Shown here: piece after piece, positions 54,177-63,197 of the stretch | How positions within the stretch are numbered: the first letter of the stretch is position 1 | Layout of the letters: each line of letters begins with the position of its first letter | Source: Cyanophora paradoxa | Lineage: Eukaryota > Glaucocystophyceae > Cyanophorales > Cyanophoraceae | Assembly (NCBI GenBank): GCA_004431415.1 | Contig: QPMI01000482.1 | Coordinates: 124,001-188,000, forward strand | Direction of reading: 5' to 3' | Length of the DNA: 64,000 nucleotides | The notes under the pieces: generated by a model | The model's input: only the letters and a program-made list of their open reading frames with translations | What the model was told of the DNA's origin: nothing | Database searches by the model: none | Program-made: the position numbers and the translations under genes

Positions 54177-54880
54177 ATTGGTCTAAAAGTTAATTGATTT
54201 AATCGATATTATATTCATGTACTTTCTCGATTAAATTTAATTAAATTTAATTCATTTAATCGGAAATATATCGCTAAACTCGATTAAGATCCATAAATGA
54301 TTCATTTGTTAATAAAACAAATCGATCTCTTATTGAATCCAATCGTAATTATACATGAAACTTATATGATTTTATCATTGTTTTGTTGAGTCTAAGGGGG
54401 GACCCTTAGGATTTTGGGTGTGACACATACCATATTCAGTAAGGACCTCTTATATTGTGAAAATCTCAGTGTTAGTTGGTGTAGTTGATTCAAAAATGCA
54501 TTTTATATTCTGATTCATTGTTATTTCCTGTGAAATTTGAGTCAACTCAACCCACTTATTCAACCCTTGTATTGAATTCGTAACAAAATCCATATACTAT
54601 TACTACTTTTACGATTAATATGAGTCAACCTTGAGTCCACTTTAATAATAGGGGGAATCTTGGGGAGATGTCATTGTAGAAAGCTATTGTAGTAAAATGA
54701 TATATTATGTCCTTTTGTTATAATAGCTGATCAATGTTATTGTTAGAAAACAAAGGAATCCTTTCACTGGGATTTTGTTTTTTACGGTTATAAAATTGTA
54801 TCTGTGGTGCATTTTGTCGAATTGCTTGTATTAAACTGTTTTGCTCTTCTATGTATTCGATCGTACTTTTATGTGAAGGT
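54177..54880. other. AT-rich non-coding stretch
   Basis: I see no gene. It contains TTAATTAAATTTAATT-like repeats (about 54,230-54,260) and a GGGGGGACCCTTAGG stretch near 54,397. It leads into the first GTTAC module. Confidence 0.5.
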
Positions 54881-55188
54881 TACATTGATGTTTAAAAAGT
54901 TACATGGAGTTACGTGATGGGTTACGTAGATATTTTACGATTACTAAGACCATTCTCAGTGTTAAAATGGTTGATTTATCGCTATTTTGTCACTGTGAGT
55001 TACGGTTACGCAACTTTTTGAATTCTTTCTGAAAATTTGGCTGGGGGTCTTTTTATAGGTGAAGGTCTAAAACTTGCGTAACCACGTAACTTGCGTAACC
55101 TCTACGACATTGTGGTGTCATTTCTCTATACTTTTAGGTTACGTAACGTTTTTACTTACGTAACTTGTGTAACCTTAACGTAACCTTG
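54880..55188 (+). repeat. GTTAC module 1 (core 54,999-55,188)
   Basis: The core begins GTTACGGTTACGCAACTTTT and ends TAACGTAACCTT. It contains GGGGGTCTTTTTATAGGTGA, AACTTGCGTAACC (twice nearly), GGTTACGTAACG and AACGTAACC. The 120 bp before it carries looser GTTAC units and a TTCTCAGTGTTAAAA block. It lies between the 53,509 gene and the 3' end of the DUF5710-like gene. Confidence 0.85.
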
Positions 55189-55262
55189 TTATTCTTACAT
55201 TTAATCACTGTTATACTATGATATCATGATAACTAAAAATGATACATGATAATTGCTTATCT

Positions 55263-55723
55263 TTAACCACGTAGAGATGTTAGATGATCACAATCGAACA
55301 TCTTAAAGATCTTGCATATCTCATTTTCAGGATCGGTGACATACCATAGACGGTGTCGCTTATCAAATAAAGCGCCTTGGTTTTTAATGTATTTACGTAA
55401 TGATGCCTGGGTAAATATACGTTTAGCTTCTATTTCAGGTAGTTTAGTTTTATGTCACCAACGAAATATAGACGTTTCGGGCGATTATGATAATCAGGAT
55501 CGATAACGATGGGGTTTATTGTAGGAAAGTGCTTTAAGATTCTGTGAAACTTGTAGCAAACAAACCAATACCCTGTGTCATCATCGAATTTAACGCCACA
55601 ATCTTTGATATCTAATAGTGATCTGAAACAAGTATTACGGAGGTTGCTTATATCCAACATGTAAGCGCCGTAGTAATGGTGCGGCTCGTTTGTGGTGTTT
55701 CCGAAATAAATGAATTGATCCAT
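55263..55723 (-). CDS. Protein with two DUF5710-like repeats, one frameshift
   Basis: The first 97 codons (MDQFIYFGNTTNEPHHYYGA) include DCGVKFDDDTGYWFVCYKF. A stop follows at 55,430, but the overlapping frame continues IFTQASLRKYIKNQGALFDK and RHRLWYVTDPENEICKIFK to a stop at 55,263. Both parts show the GA.(F/W)D...K.WYV pattern of DUF5710-type modules found in phage and primase-associated proteins. The full length is one base short of one frame; the AAAA run near 55,446-55,449 is the likely site. Upstream lies AAAAATTGACAATCTTTTTA, the promoter-like motif. Function unknown. Confidence 0.6.
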
Positions 55724-55799
55724 TTGTAATCAGATGTTAAAAAGATTGTCAATTTTTCATAAATCCTTCTCTGTAAAGTTTTGGTTAAACAATTGGAAA

Positions 55800-56124
55800 A
55801 CTGCGGTTACACAACAGTTACACGGCGGTTACACTTGGTTACGCGGGGTTACAGGTGAGGTTACGTAGTGATTTTTCGATAAACCACACCATTTTCAGTG
55901 TGGTAATCGATAAAAATAACCATTTAGATCCATTGAGGTTACGGTTACGCAACTTTTTGAATTCTTTTTAAAAAAATGGCTGGGGTCTTTTTATAGGTGA
56001 AGGTCTAAAACTTGCGTAACCGCGTAACTTGCGTAACCTCACGAGATTTATGGTGTCTTTTTGGTATTTTTAAGGTTACGTAACGTTTTTACTTACGTAA
56101 CCTGTGTAACCTTAACGTAACCTT
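55800..56124 (+). repeat. GTTAC module 2 (core 55,938-56,124)
   Basis: Second copy of the module, with about 130 bp of upstream GTTAC units (GTTACACGGCGGTTACACTT and GGTTACGCGGGGTTACAGG) and the ATTTTCAGTGTGGTAATCG block. The core matches module 1 with scattered changes and a 4-base shorter length. It precedes the RING gene at 56,284. Confidence 0.85.
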
Positions 56125-56283
56125 ATTATAACATCTTAAAAATGTCATCTGTTATCAAACGGTAGCGGGTGCGATACATAAGATCATGTCACGAGAAGCG
56201 ATAGGATCCGCTTGTGAAGCGATGAAAAAATGAAGCAAATTTTAAAACTTAAACAATAAGTGAGATACAGCGGAATGTACAAT

Positions 56284-56760
56284 ATGAACGCGTCGGATAT
56301 CCTGACCTACATTAAGAGTATTACCCATATTCCTGTTCTCATCGATGCTGACCTATCTTTAAAGAAGGCAAACCCTAACACTATCTGTATTGTGCCGTAT
56401 GATACTAAACATCGTGCGTATTTCGAAATGTTTCGTAAAAACTCGGGATATTCACCTAATACCCGTTTCGTCTGCTTTCTTACATTAGAGACTCACTATA
56501 TTCTTGTTCCGGTTCTTACTGAAACATCGTGTAAATCGTTTATCTCTAAGATCATCTCTAAATGGTCTGCTAACCTTCCTACTGAATCTAATGAAACTAA
56601 GGAGTGCGTCATATGTCTCGATGATTGTAAAAGTAAAATACAAGTGTCTTGTTTGACATGTTTCGCCAAAATGTGCAACACATGCTATTTACAGTTGAAG
56701 AGATCAGAGAGCTTTAAATGTCCGATCTGTCGTAATGACATAAAGACGCAACGTGATTAA
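56284..56760 (+). CDS. RING-finger protein, paralog 2
   Basis: The start at MNASDILTYIKSITHIPVLI (56,284) is chosen because the paralog on the other strand starts MNLNDILTFSQSI. An in-frame ATG at 56,275 is possible. The N-terminal domain contains YFEMFRKNSGYSPNTRFVCF and HYILVPVLTETSCKSFISKI. The C terminus is a RING: CVICLDDCKSKIQVSCLTCF, then CNTCYLQLKRSESFKCPICR. The cysteine-only pattern has no obvious His. Upstream GATGAAAAAATGAAGC resembles the shared promoter-like motif. Probably a ubiquitin ligase acting on host proteins; this is inferred from the domain. Confidence 0.8.
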   Translation: MNASDILTYIKSITHIPVLIDADLSLKKANPNTICIVPYDTKHRAYFEMFRKNSGYSPNTRFVCFLTLETHYILVPVLTETSCKSFISKIISKWSANLPTESNETKECVICLDDCKSKIQVSCLTCFAKMCNTCYLQLKRSESFKCPICRNDIKTQRD

Positions 56761-56771
56761 TGTAAAAATTG

Positions 56772-57035
56772 ATGGAAGATAAAAGTTTTTCTGAGCGCTT
56801 GCGCAAGGCAAGCTTAGCGTGCCGCTCTGACATGAAAGAGAAGATGAATAATGGACATTGGGTGACTTTGGCGACATTGCATAATAAGAAGATTGAGCTT
56901 ATCCATCGGGAGATTGACCTTAAACACACAAAAAGGCAAGATTATGAAAGACTACGACATGTTAAACAGTATATTGATGCAATCGATGTAATGATAGATG
57001 TAGTGAATACGATCGCTAAAATTAAGACCATGTGA
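56772..57035 (+). CDS. Unknown small helical protein
   Basis: The 87-residue protein (MEDKSFSERLRKASLACRSD, later KIELIHREIDLKHTKRQDYE) is predicted mostly alpha-helical and charged. It starts 12 bp after the RING gene stop, so both are probably co-transcribed, although TAAAAATTGATGG at 56,763 could be a second promoter. No family recognised. Confidence 0.55.
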   Translation: MEDKSFSERLRKASLACRSDMKEKMNNGHWVTLATLHNKKIELIHREIDLKHTKRQDYERLRHVKQYIDAIDVMIDVVNTIAKIKTM

Positions 57036-57097
57036 ATTTCATCGATAGCGCAAGCGCTATTTTTATTACTTCTGTGTGCGGTTTTCAAGCTTCTGCC

Positions 57098-57364
57098 TCA
57101 ATCTGAATGTAATAACGCTACCATCATGTCGTGCCTTCCCCTTTGAATCGCTTTCGATATTTCCCTGGGTGTGTTCTCATCGAAATCAATGAATCGGGAA
57201 ACCTTCTTTTTAAACTCTCTCTGTAAATATCCGGGTAGTTGGTTGATATTACACCCATCGTTTTTCTTAACAAGGTTCTCGTAAATAATGCTACTGCGGT
57301 CATCCTGTGATAAATCGGGATTTTGAAGCTGTTCTATGAAAGCGTCGGGAATCCGTGAAGTCAT
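57098..57364 (-). CDS. Unknown small protein
   Basis: The 88-residue product starts MTSRIPDAFIEQLQNPDLSQ and includes NINQLPGYLQREFKKKVSRF and ISKAIQRGRHDMMVALLHSD. It looks like a compact helical protein. Reading leftward, its upstream region has GATGCAAAAAATGACAACC (57,389-57,407), identical over 15 bases to the motif before the RING gene at 42,411. No family recognised. Confidence 0.6.
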   Translation of the reverse strand: MTSRIPDAFIEQLQNPDLSQDDRSSIIYENLVKKNDGCNINQLPGYLQREFKKKVSRFIDFDENTPREISKAIQRGRHDMMVALLHSD

Positions 57365-57404
57365 TGTAGGTTACACTGTCTATTTTGGCGGGTTGTCATT
57401 TTTT

Positions 57405-57720
57405 GCATCGGTTACATAGAGGTTACAAGAAGTTACAGATGAGTTACGCAACAGGTTACGTAGATATTTTACAATTGTAAGACGATTTTCAGTGTTATAA
57501 TACAGGAGATTTAGTATTTTTAACACTGGCGGTTACGGTTACGCAACTTTTTGAATTCTTTTTAAAAAGATGGCGGGGGGTCTTTCTCAGATAAAATAGT
57601 GAAAACTTGCGTAACCGCGTAACTTGCGTAACCTCTACGAGATTATGGTGCCATTTCTCTATTATTTTGGGTTACGTAACGTTTTTACCTACGTAACTTG
57701 TGTAACCTTAACGTAACCTT
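57405..57720 (+). repeat. GTTAC module 3 (core 57,532-57,720)
   Basis: Third copy, directly upstream of the minus-strand gene at 57,364 and beside the 3' end of the RING gene at 57,741. Upstream part: GGTTACATAGAGGTTACAAG and GTTACGCAACAGGTTACGTA, then TTTTCAGTGTTATAAT. Its position relative to gene starts differs from module 2, which argues against a simple promoter role. Confidence 0.85.
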
Positions 57721-57740
57721 ATTATTTAACATTGTTCTTC

Positions 57741-58277
57741 TTATTCATTTGCATATAACTTAGGTTCCAATGCTTCCATTCCGTCAAAAAATAGTTTAGT
57801 TCTACAAACTGAACACTTAGCATTCTCATGTGATTCAAGTGAAGAGAGGAAACAATTAGGACAAATAAGAGTATTGCAAACGATACAGCCTTTATTATTT
57901 ATGTTAGTGTCAATGTTTTCAAGACAGATAGGACATGTTTCATTCGGACTCTCAAAGTTTTCCCTCGCGAATGACTTAATAATGATATCTACGAACCATT
58001 TGGTGTTCTCCTCATCAAGATATGGGACTAACATGTAACGGTGTTTATATGAGAATGCAAAACGAATAGGTTGAAGGGCATGATATCCCGCCTTTTGCTT
58101 CCATGCATCAAATACCCCTTTATTCTTGCGGTTCTGTTGAATAAAGTATATAATCTGTCTTTCGTTGGCTTTCATTAAGAATTTCGTATAATTCTTATCA
58201 TTCAGTTTATCTGATGCATTGACTATGGGATATGGCGAAATAGACTGTGAAAACGTCAATATATCGTTTAAATTCAT
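57741..58277 (-). CDS. RING-finger protein, paralog 3
   Basis: The 178-residue protein has the same plan as paralog 2: MNLNDILTFSQSISPYPIVN, FDAWKQKAGYHALQPIRFAF, HRYMLVPYLDEENTKWFVDI, then a RING with CPICLENIDTNINNKGCIVC, NTLICPNCFLSSLESHENAK and CSVCRTKLFF. The shared LVP and W/F blocks outside the RING show that the whole protein is duplicated, not only the zinc domain. Confidence 0.8.
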   Translation of the reverse strand: MNLNDILTFSQSISPYPIVNASDKLNDKNYTKFLMKANERQIIYFIQQNRKNKGVFDAWKQKAGYHALQPIRFAFSYKHRYMLVPYLDEENTKWFVDIIIKSFARENFESPNETCPICLENIDTNINNKGCIVCNTLICPNCFLSSLESHENAKCSVCRTKLFFDGMEALEPKLYANE

Positions 58278-58311
58278 TGGGTTGTGCTACTATCTGTTAC
58301 AGTTTCTTTAA

Positions 58312-58647
58312 TTAGCTTAGAGTTTTTTCAATGTCGAACACTCTTTTGAGAACGCCATCAATTCTTACAGCATGTGATTTAATCCCGAAAATGCGCTTAA
58401 TCACGATTCCAATCATTGTTTTTGAAATCGGAGAGCCTACAAGTTCTTCTATTTCAGCATGGATTACATCGGAAGGTGTATAATCACCGTCAGTACTTAA
58501 CCTGTAACTATTCATTAAATATGCTTCGACATCGTACATCTCATGTTGATATTTGCCCATCTCATGTTGATATTCGCCCATCTCATGTTGATATTTGCCC
58601 ATTTCCGTTTCATCCGTTACAATTTCAATGTATTCGGTGGCTTCCAT
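58312..58647 (-). CDS. Protein with heptad repeats and a winged-helix-like C terminus
   Basis: The 111-residue protein has three near-perfect 7-residue repeats near the start (EMGKYQH, EMGEYQH, EMGKYQH), encoded by 21 bp repeats at about 58,540-58,603. The C-terminal 60 residues (YTPSDVIHAEIEELVGSPIS, then KTMIGIVIKRIFGIKSHAVR) resemble the winged-helix module at the end of poxvirus-D5-type primase-helicases. A role in DNA binding or helicase regulation is plausible but unproven. Confidence 0.6.
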   Translation of the reverse strand: MEATEYIEIVTDETEMGKYQHEMGEYQHEMGKYQHEMYDVEAYLMNSYRLSTDGDYTPSDVIHAEIEELVGSPISKTMIGIVIKRIFGIKSHAVRIDGVLKRVFDIEKTLS

Positions 58648-58797
58648 GTTACACTTTACTGTTACAGATCAAAAATTTGTTACAATTTTTACGGTTGATG
58701 TCCAAAAATTGACACTGTAAAACACAGAAAGGTATTTAAGGGTTTGACTTAAAAGAGAAGTGAAAGGGATATTATCTAACTCTTATATAGAGGAATA

Positions 58798-59247
58798 ATG
58801 GCGAATACTCGGAAATCAAACCAAGAGCTTTTCGCTATTCAGAATGGGGAACCTGTCCCACCGGTGGAAAGGAATATAAAGAAGGAAAAAACAGGATTGA
58901 CTGAGGAAGAACGGGAAGAAAAGGCAAGAATAAGAAGGGCAAAAGATGCGGAGAGGAAGCGTGTTAAGTATCAGGAGATGAAACAACAGAGAATCGCAAA
59001 TGGTGAGAAAACAGTTAATCCACCGGAGAGATTGGAAAAGATGGCTTTGTATATTCAGCGGCGATATGCGGAGGATGAAAAATTTAGGAATAGAAGGAAA
59101 GAGATAACGCGGAACTACCAAGAACGGAAACGCCTCGAAAAGGCTTCTAAGGTAACTGAGCAAGAGACGGCAAAGAAAGGGGGACGACCTCGTAAATACA
59201 ATACTTGTAATCCCGATGCATCATCGGAAAAAATCGTAGCGAATTGA
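58798..59247 (+). CDS. Basic coiled-coil protein with C-terminal AT-hook
   Basis: The 149-residue protein starts MANTRKSNQELFAIQNGEPV, has a long charged helix (EEREEKARIRRAKDAERKRV), then RYAEDEKFRNRRKEITRNYQ and an AT-hook KKGGRPRK near the C terminus. The RYxxDEx(F)R...YQERxR block matches the shorter protein at 36,610, where the AT-hook is N-terminal. Upstream, AAAAATTGACACTG (58,704) and TATTTAAGG (58,732) form a promoter-like pair. Confidence 0.65.
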   Translation: MANTRKSNQELFAIQNGEPVPPVERNIKKEKTGLTEEEREEKARIRRAKDAERKRVKYQEMKQQRIANGEKTVNPPERLEKMALYIQRRYAEDEKFRNRRKEITRNYQERKRLEKASKVTEQETAKKGGRPRKYNTCNPDASSEKIVAN

Positions 59248-59425
59248 TTGGTAGGAGGTGAAAAAATGACGCTTTACTTTCTCTTTTTATAACCTAAGCC
59301 AAATCATTAAAGTGCCATGGGCAACCGAAAAGCATTTAAGGACTTGCTGAGAAGATAAGGTAAAAAGGAATTCATCAATTCCTCGGATTATTTTCTTTGA
59401 GAAAGTTAAGAACCAATCGCTGAAA

Positions 59426-62307
59426 ATGAACGCTAACACAAAAATCGCAACTCCCTGTGAGAGACTCGGTAACCTGTGCAAATTTACACCTGAAAAACAT
59501 AATTATGGGGCTTTTCTCCATTGTCTCACTCCGAATACTGACAGCGAGACTGTCATAGAGTATTTCGACCATCAGATTACGGAAAGGATTAATGATGATT
59601 TGAAGAAAGGCAAAAAACCGACCTACGCCGAATGCATTCAGCCGAACGAAATCACCCGTGTTTATCTGGATTATGACGGCTACGTAGATCTTAAACCGGA
59701 TGTTGCCGATAACTACAAGGAAGCCGATGAATTCATCCGTGAGATGCGCAACAGACTACACGAACTCACCGGTGCTACCATTGCTGTGTCCGTGCGTCAT
59801 CGTCCTATCCATTTCGTTAAGGAAGATGTGACCCAATTTAAGGTATCGGGGCATTTCGTCTTTACCGATCTGTGCTGTCGTCATGAAGACATCCCGAAAT
59901 TCTTAAATGTAATCGGACTTACGCCAAAGGTGGATTATGACCCACTCGTTTATAAGACAAGGCAGGCGCTTGTTTGTCTGGGTAGTTGCAAGGGTAAATG
60001 GTTGGATTCCCAAAACAAGACTAAACGCGATGTTGATAAGGATGTAGTATTTACCAAATTCGTGGATTGTGAAACCATGTATGACAGCGACTTTTTCGCG
60101 CAATTCACGGATTGCCCCACTGTGCTTATCGATGAATCAAACATGTATATGTTTGATGCTAACCTAACCCAAGATGAGAAAAACGAACGGTCGGCAAAGG
60201 CGGAAGTTGCAAAAGAGCAAATGAAGGAGGAAGGCAAGACTGAAACCAAGAAGGAGACGACCAAGAAGGAGACGACCAAGAAGGAGACCACAACAAAGAA
60301 GAAGGAGACGGCGACGACAAGCAAAAAAACAACAAAGAAAACGGAGAGTGAAGAGCAGCCGGAGGAGTCTAATAACGTTTCATTTGAGAAACTGAGAGAA
60401 GTCGTGATGGGTCTTAGTGCTGAAAGATCGGATACATACGAAGGTTGGCTTAATGTTGGTTTCGCAATCGCGAATGTTGGAGAGGAAAACAATATACCAC
60501 CCACGAAACAGGAGGCGCTGTTTCACGAATACTCCGAGAAAAGCCCTAAGTATGATTATGATGAATGCGCGAACAAATGGATGAGTATCCGCAAAGGCAA
60601 AAAATCCGGTTCCGAAAACAAAACTATAACTTTCGGCTCACTTGTGCATTATCTGAGAGAGGATAACCCGGACACGTATTATGGACTGTTTAAACCAAGC
60701 CGACAGTTTGCATTTATCGATGAGGAGGTGTGTATGGATGAGAATGACTATTCCGATGTTAGCGCCATGAATGATAAGATGGCTCAAATCAAATTAGAAA
60801 TGGATAAGACGCTATTAAGTCAAGGTCTCCCACTTCCTGTTAGCAAGATCTGTAAAGCATTAATTGGCTACAAAGTGCGGTTTTCACGTGGTCTGTGGTT
60901 GATCCTGAATGAGAAAACCGGATTTTGGAAGGTAGATAATAAGTATGATGGTGGTATGATAACTCTTATCGGTGAGGTTGTCGGGAAAGCATACTTAGAC
61001 CGGGAGAACCATTGGGCTACCAAGGCGGCAAAGGCGGAGGAACAGAGCGATAAAAAGGAATTCGCAGTAAAGGCAGCCGCCTGTGCAAAAATTGCGCAAA
61101 AACTTAACTGTGGAGGTTACACGAAAGGACTTCTTACATATCTCTCTCATGACCTTTACGATGAGACATTTGCCGATAGGTTGGATTCAGTCGCGAATGT
61201 TGTTGGCTTTGACGATGGCGTTTATGATCTTAACACGTTTGAGTTCCGTAATGGTCGTTCTTCTGATATGATGACTAAGACAGTCTGTTATAACTATGAT
61301 ATTCCGGTGGATCCTGAGAAGGTCAAACGACTCAATGACTTCTACATGGATATCACAGGTGACAATGTCGAACTTGCAAGATACATTAAGGCTGTTTATG
61401 CCAAGTCTCTAACGGGTAAAAATAACATGCAGTTTTTCTATATGTTTACGGGTATCGGCTCGAACGGAAAGAGCGTAATCGAAAATTTCATGCATAAGAC
61501 ATTTGGCGACTACTCACGAAATATGAGCATTGGGATTTTCACGAAGGAGGATAAAGGTAATGGAATGATTCCGGAACTTGCGAATAAGCAAGGTGTTAGG
61601 CTCGTCCATACAAACGAACCAAACACGGTAGCAAACTGTTGGCGGGACAAATCAAGAATTTCACAGGTTGTGATGAGATCACAGTAAGAACCCTTTTCAA
61701 AGAACCAATTTCATTTGCTCCGATGTTTGTTATCGTCATCCTCTGTAATAATAACCTCGAATTTGATCAGCCCGACAATGCAGTAGCGCGCCGCTTCCGT
61801 TCTGTTCCATTTCAGCAGGTCTATGCCGTCGAACCTAAGCCCGGACAGAAGAAAGCGGATAAAGACCTTACCGGGTTGTTGAATCCCGATAATGACGTAA
61901 ATGGTGAATGGCGCAGGGCAAACATGGAGATTCTCATAGACATGCTTAAAAACCATGATGTTAATCATATAATCGACCATCCGCCCCAATGCATCCTCGA
62001 ACATTCCGCTAATTATCTCGCGGACAGCGACCGTATCGGCACATTCCTAAGGGACAACTACGCTTTGGCGGAGGATAACACGAAATACATAATATGTGAC
62101 GATCTGTTTAAGGATTGCTCAAATACGATGAGAGATGTTGATAGAAGAGCAGCGATAACAGGACGAGCTGTAAGCAATAAGGTGATGGAGGTGTTTAAGA
62201 TCGGCTCGACTGTAAAAAAGGTTGGTGGAAAATCGAAGCGTGTTTATCTCGGTCTCACAAAGAACCGCGCTAACGATTTTGAAGACGATGACGAAGATGT
62301 GGAATAA
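59426..62307 (+). CDS. Primase-superfamily 3 helicase, split by one frameshift
   Basis: This is a replication protein with an N-terminal archaeo-eukaryotic-type primase part (RVYLDYDGYVDLK, RHRPIHF, FKVSGHFVFTD), a Lys/Thr/Glu-rich linker (ETKKETTKKETTKKETTTKK), and a PriCT-2-like segment (VVMGLSAERSDTYEGWLNVG). A D5-N region and an SF3 helicase follow: Walker A FTGIGSNGKSVIE (61,447), Walker B VRLVHTNEPN, sensor FVIVILCNNNLEFDQP, Arg finger VARRFRSVPF. The first frame stops at 61,687; the other begins within GQIKNFTGCDEITVRTLFKE. Length is one base short of one frame, and the shift maps to the AAA run near 61,633. The C terminus ends in an acidic tail (FEDDDEDVE). Confidence 0.9.
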
Positions 62308-62829
62308 AACTTATTGGAAAATATACTATTGATATCTTTTTTATGATCATGAACCGTAAGACTCGGTTCTTAATAGAAGGTTACTTTAAGGTTTCTCGGA
62401 GTTACTCGGAGTTACTCAGAGAGGTTACGCAGCGGTTCCGTTAATTTGTTACCATTTTCAGTATTGATATACCGAATTTCTCTTTATTTCACAGCTGTGA
62501 GTTACGGTTACGCAACTTTTTGAATTCTTTCTGAAAATTTGGAGGGGGTCTTTTTATAGGTGAAGGTCTAAAACTTGCGTAACCGCGTAACTTGCGTAAC
62601 CTCTACGACATTATGGTGTCATTTCTCTATTATTTTGGGTTACGTAACGTTTCTCCTTGCGTAACTTGTGTAACCTTAACGTAACCTTCTTATTAATACA
62701 GATATCACATGTTCTCTCTTGTTATCATTTGTTGGCGTTATAGAATGTAGGTAAGACATCGGAAAAAGTGAAAAAATGACATCTTAACTACATATAAGGT
62801 TGTTGTGATATATTCATTTGATAATTAAG
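62308..62829. repeat. GTTAC module 4 (core 62,501-62,688) and flanks
   Basis: Fourth copy. Upstream units read GGTTACTTTAAGG, GGAGTTACTCGGAGTTACTC and GGTTACGCAGCGG, followed by TTTTCAGTATTGATATAC. The core matches modules 1-3. After the core, GAAAAAATGACATCTTAACT (62,771 onward) is the promoter-like motif for the gene at 62,830. Confidence 0.85.
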
Positions 62830-63054
62830 ATGGCTTGCAAACTCCCCGAACGCATCGACATGGGTGAATATCTCATTAAAGACCTTCCGGAAGAGTTAAA
62901 ACCACTTGCACGCAAGATGGACTTAAAAGGAATACGAGAATACTATGAGAGAACCTACCCTGATTTATACAAGAAAAAACAGCGTGTCGAACCATCGGAA
63001 TGCATCACTGTTAAGGTTCCAAAAGGCGTAAAGGTCAGAATTCAGAGAATCTAA
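62830..63054 (+). CDS. Unknown small protein
   Basis: The 74-residue protein MACKLPERIDMGEYLIKDLP ends VKVPKGVKVRIQRI. Leu/Glu/Lys-rich helices are followed by a basic beta-like tail. It is preceded by GAAAAAATGACATC about 55 bp upstream. No family recognised. Confidence 0.55.
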   Translation: MACKLPERIDMGEYLIKDLPEELKPLARKMDLKGIREYYERTYPDLYKKKQRVEPSECITVKVPKGVKVRIQRI

Positions 63055-63197
63055 CACGCTGAATAATATAAAAAACAATTGTAACGCATGATTAATAGAA
63101 ACAAAAAAACATTTAAAATGAAGAGCTTCTACGCTATCAGAGAGCATGACGCCCTTCTTTTTATACGCGATTCTTTGAGAATCCGGAAAACAGATGT

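Noticed and set aside
55312-55506. 64-codon plus-strand frame
   Set aside because: It is antisense to the DUF5710-like gene, whose two halves explain the region better.
58540-58603. CRISPR-like short repeats
   Set aside because: The 21 bp units have no unique spacers and lie in frame inside a coding region.
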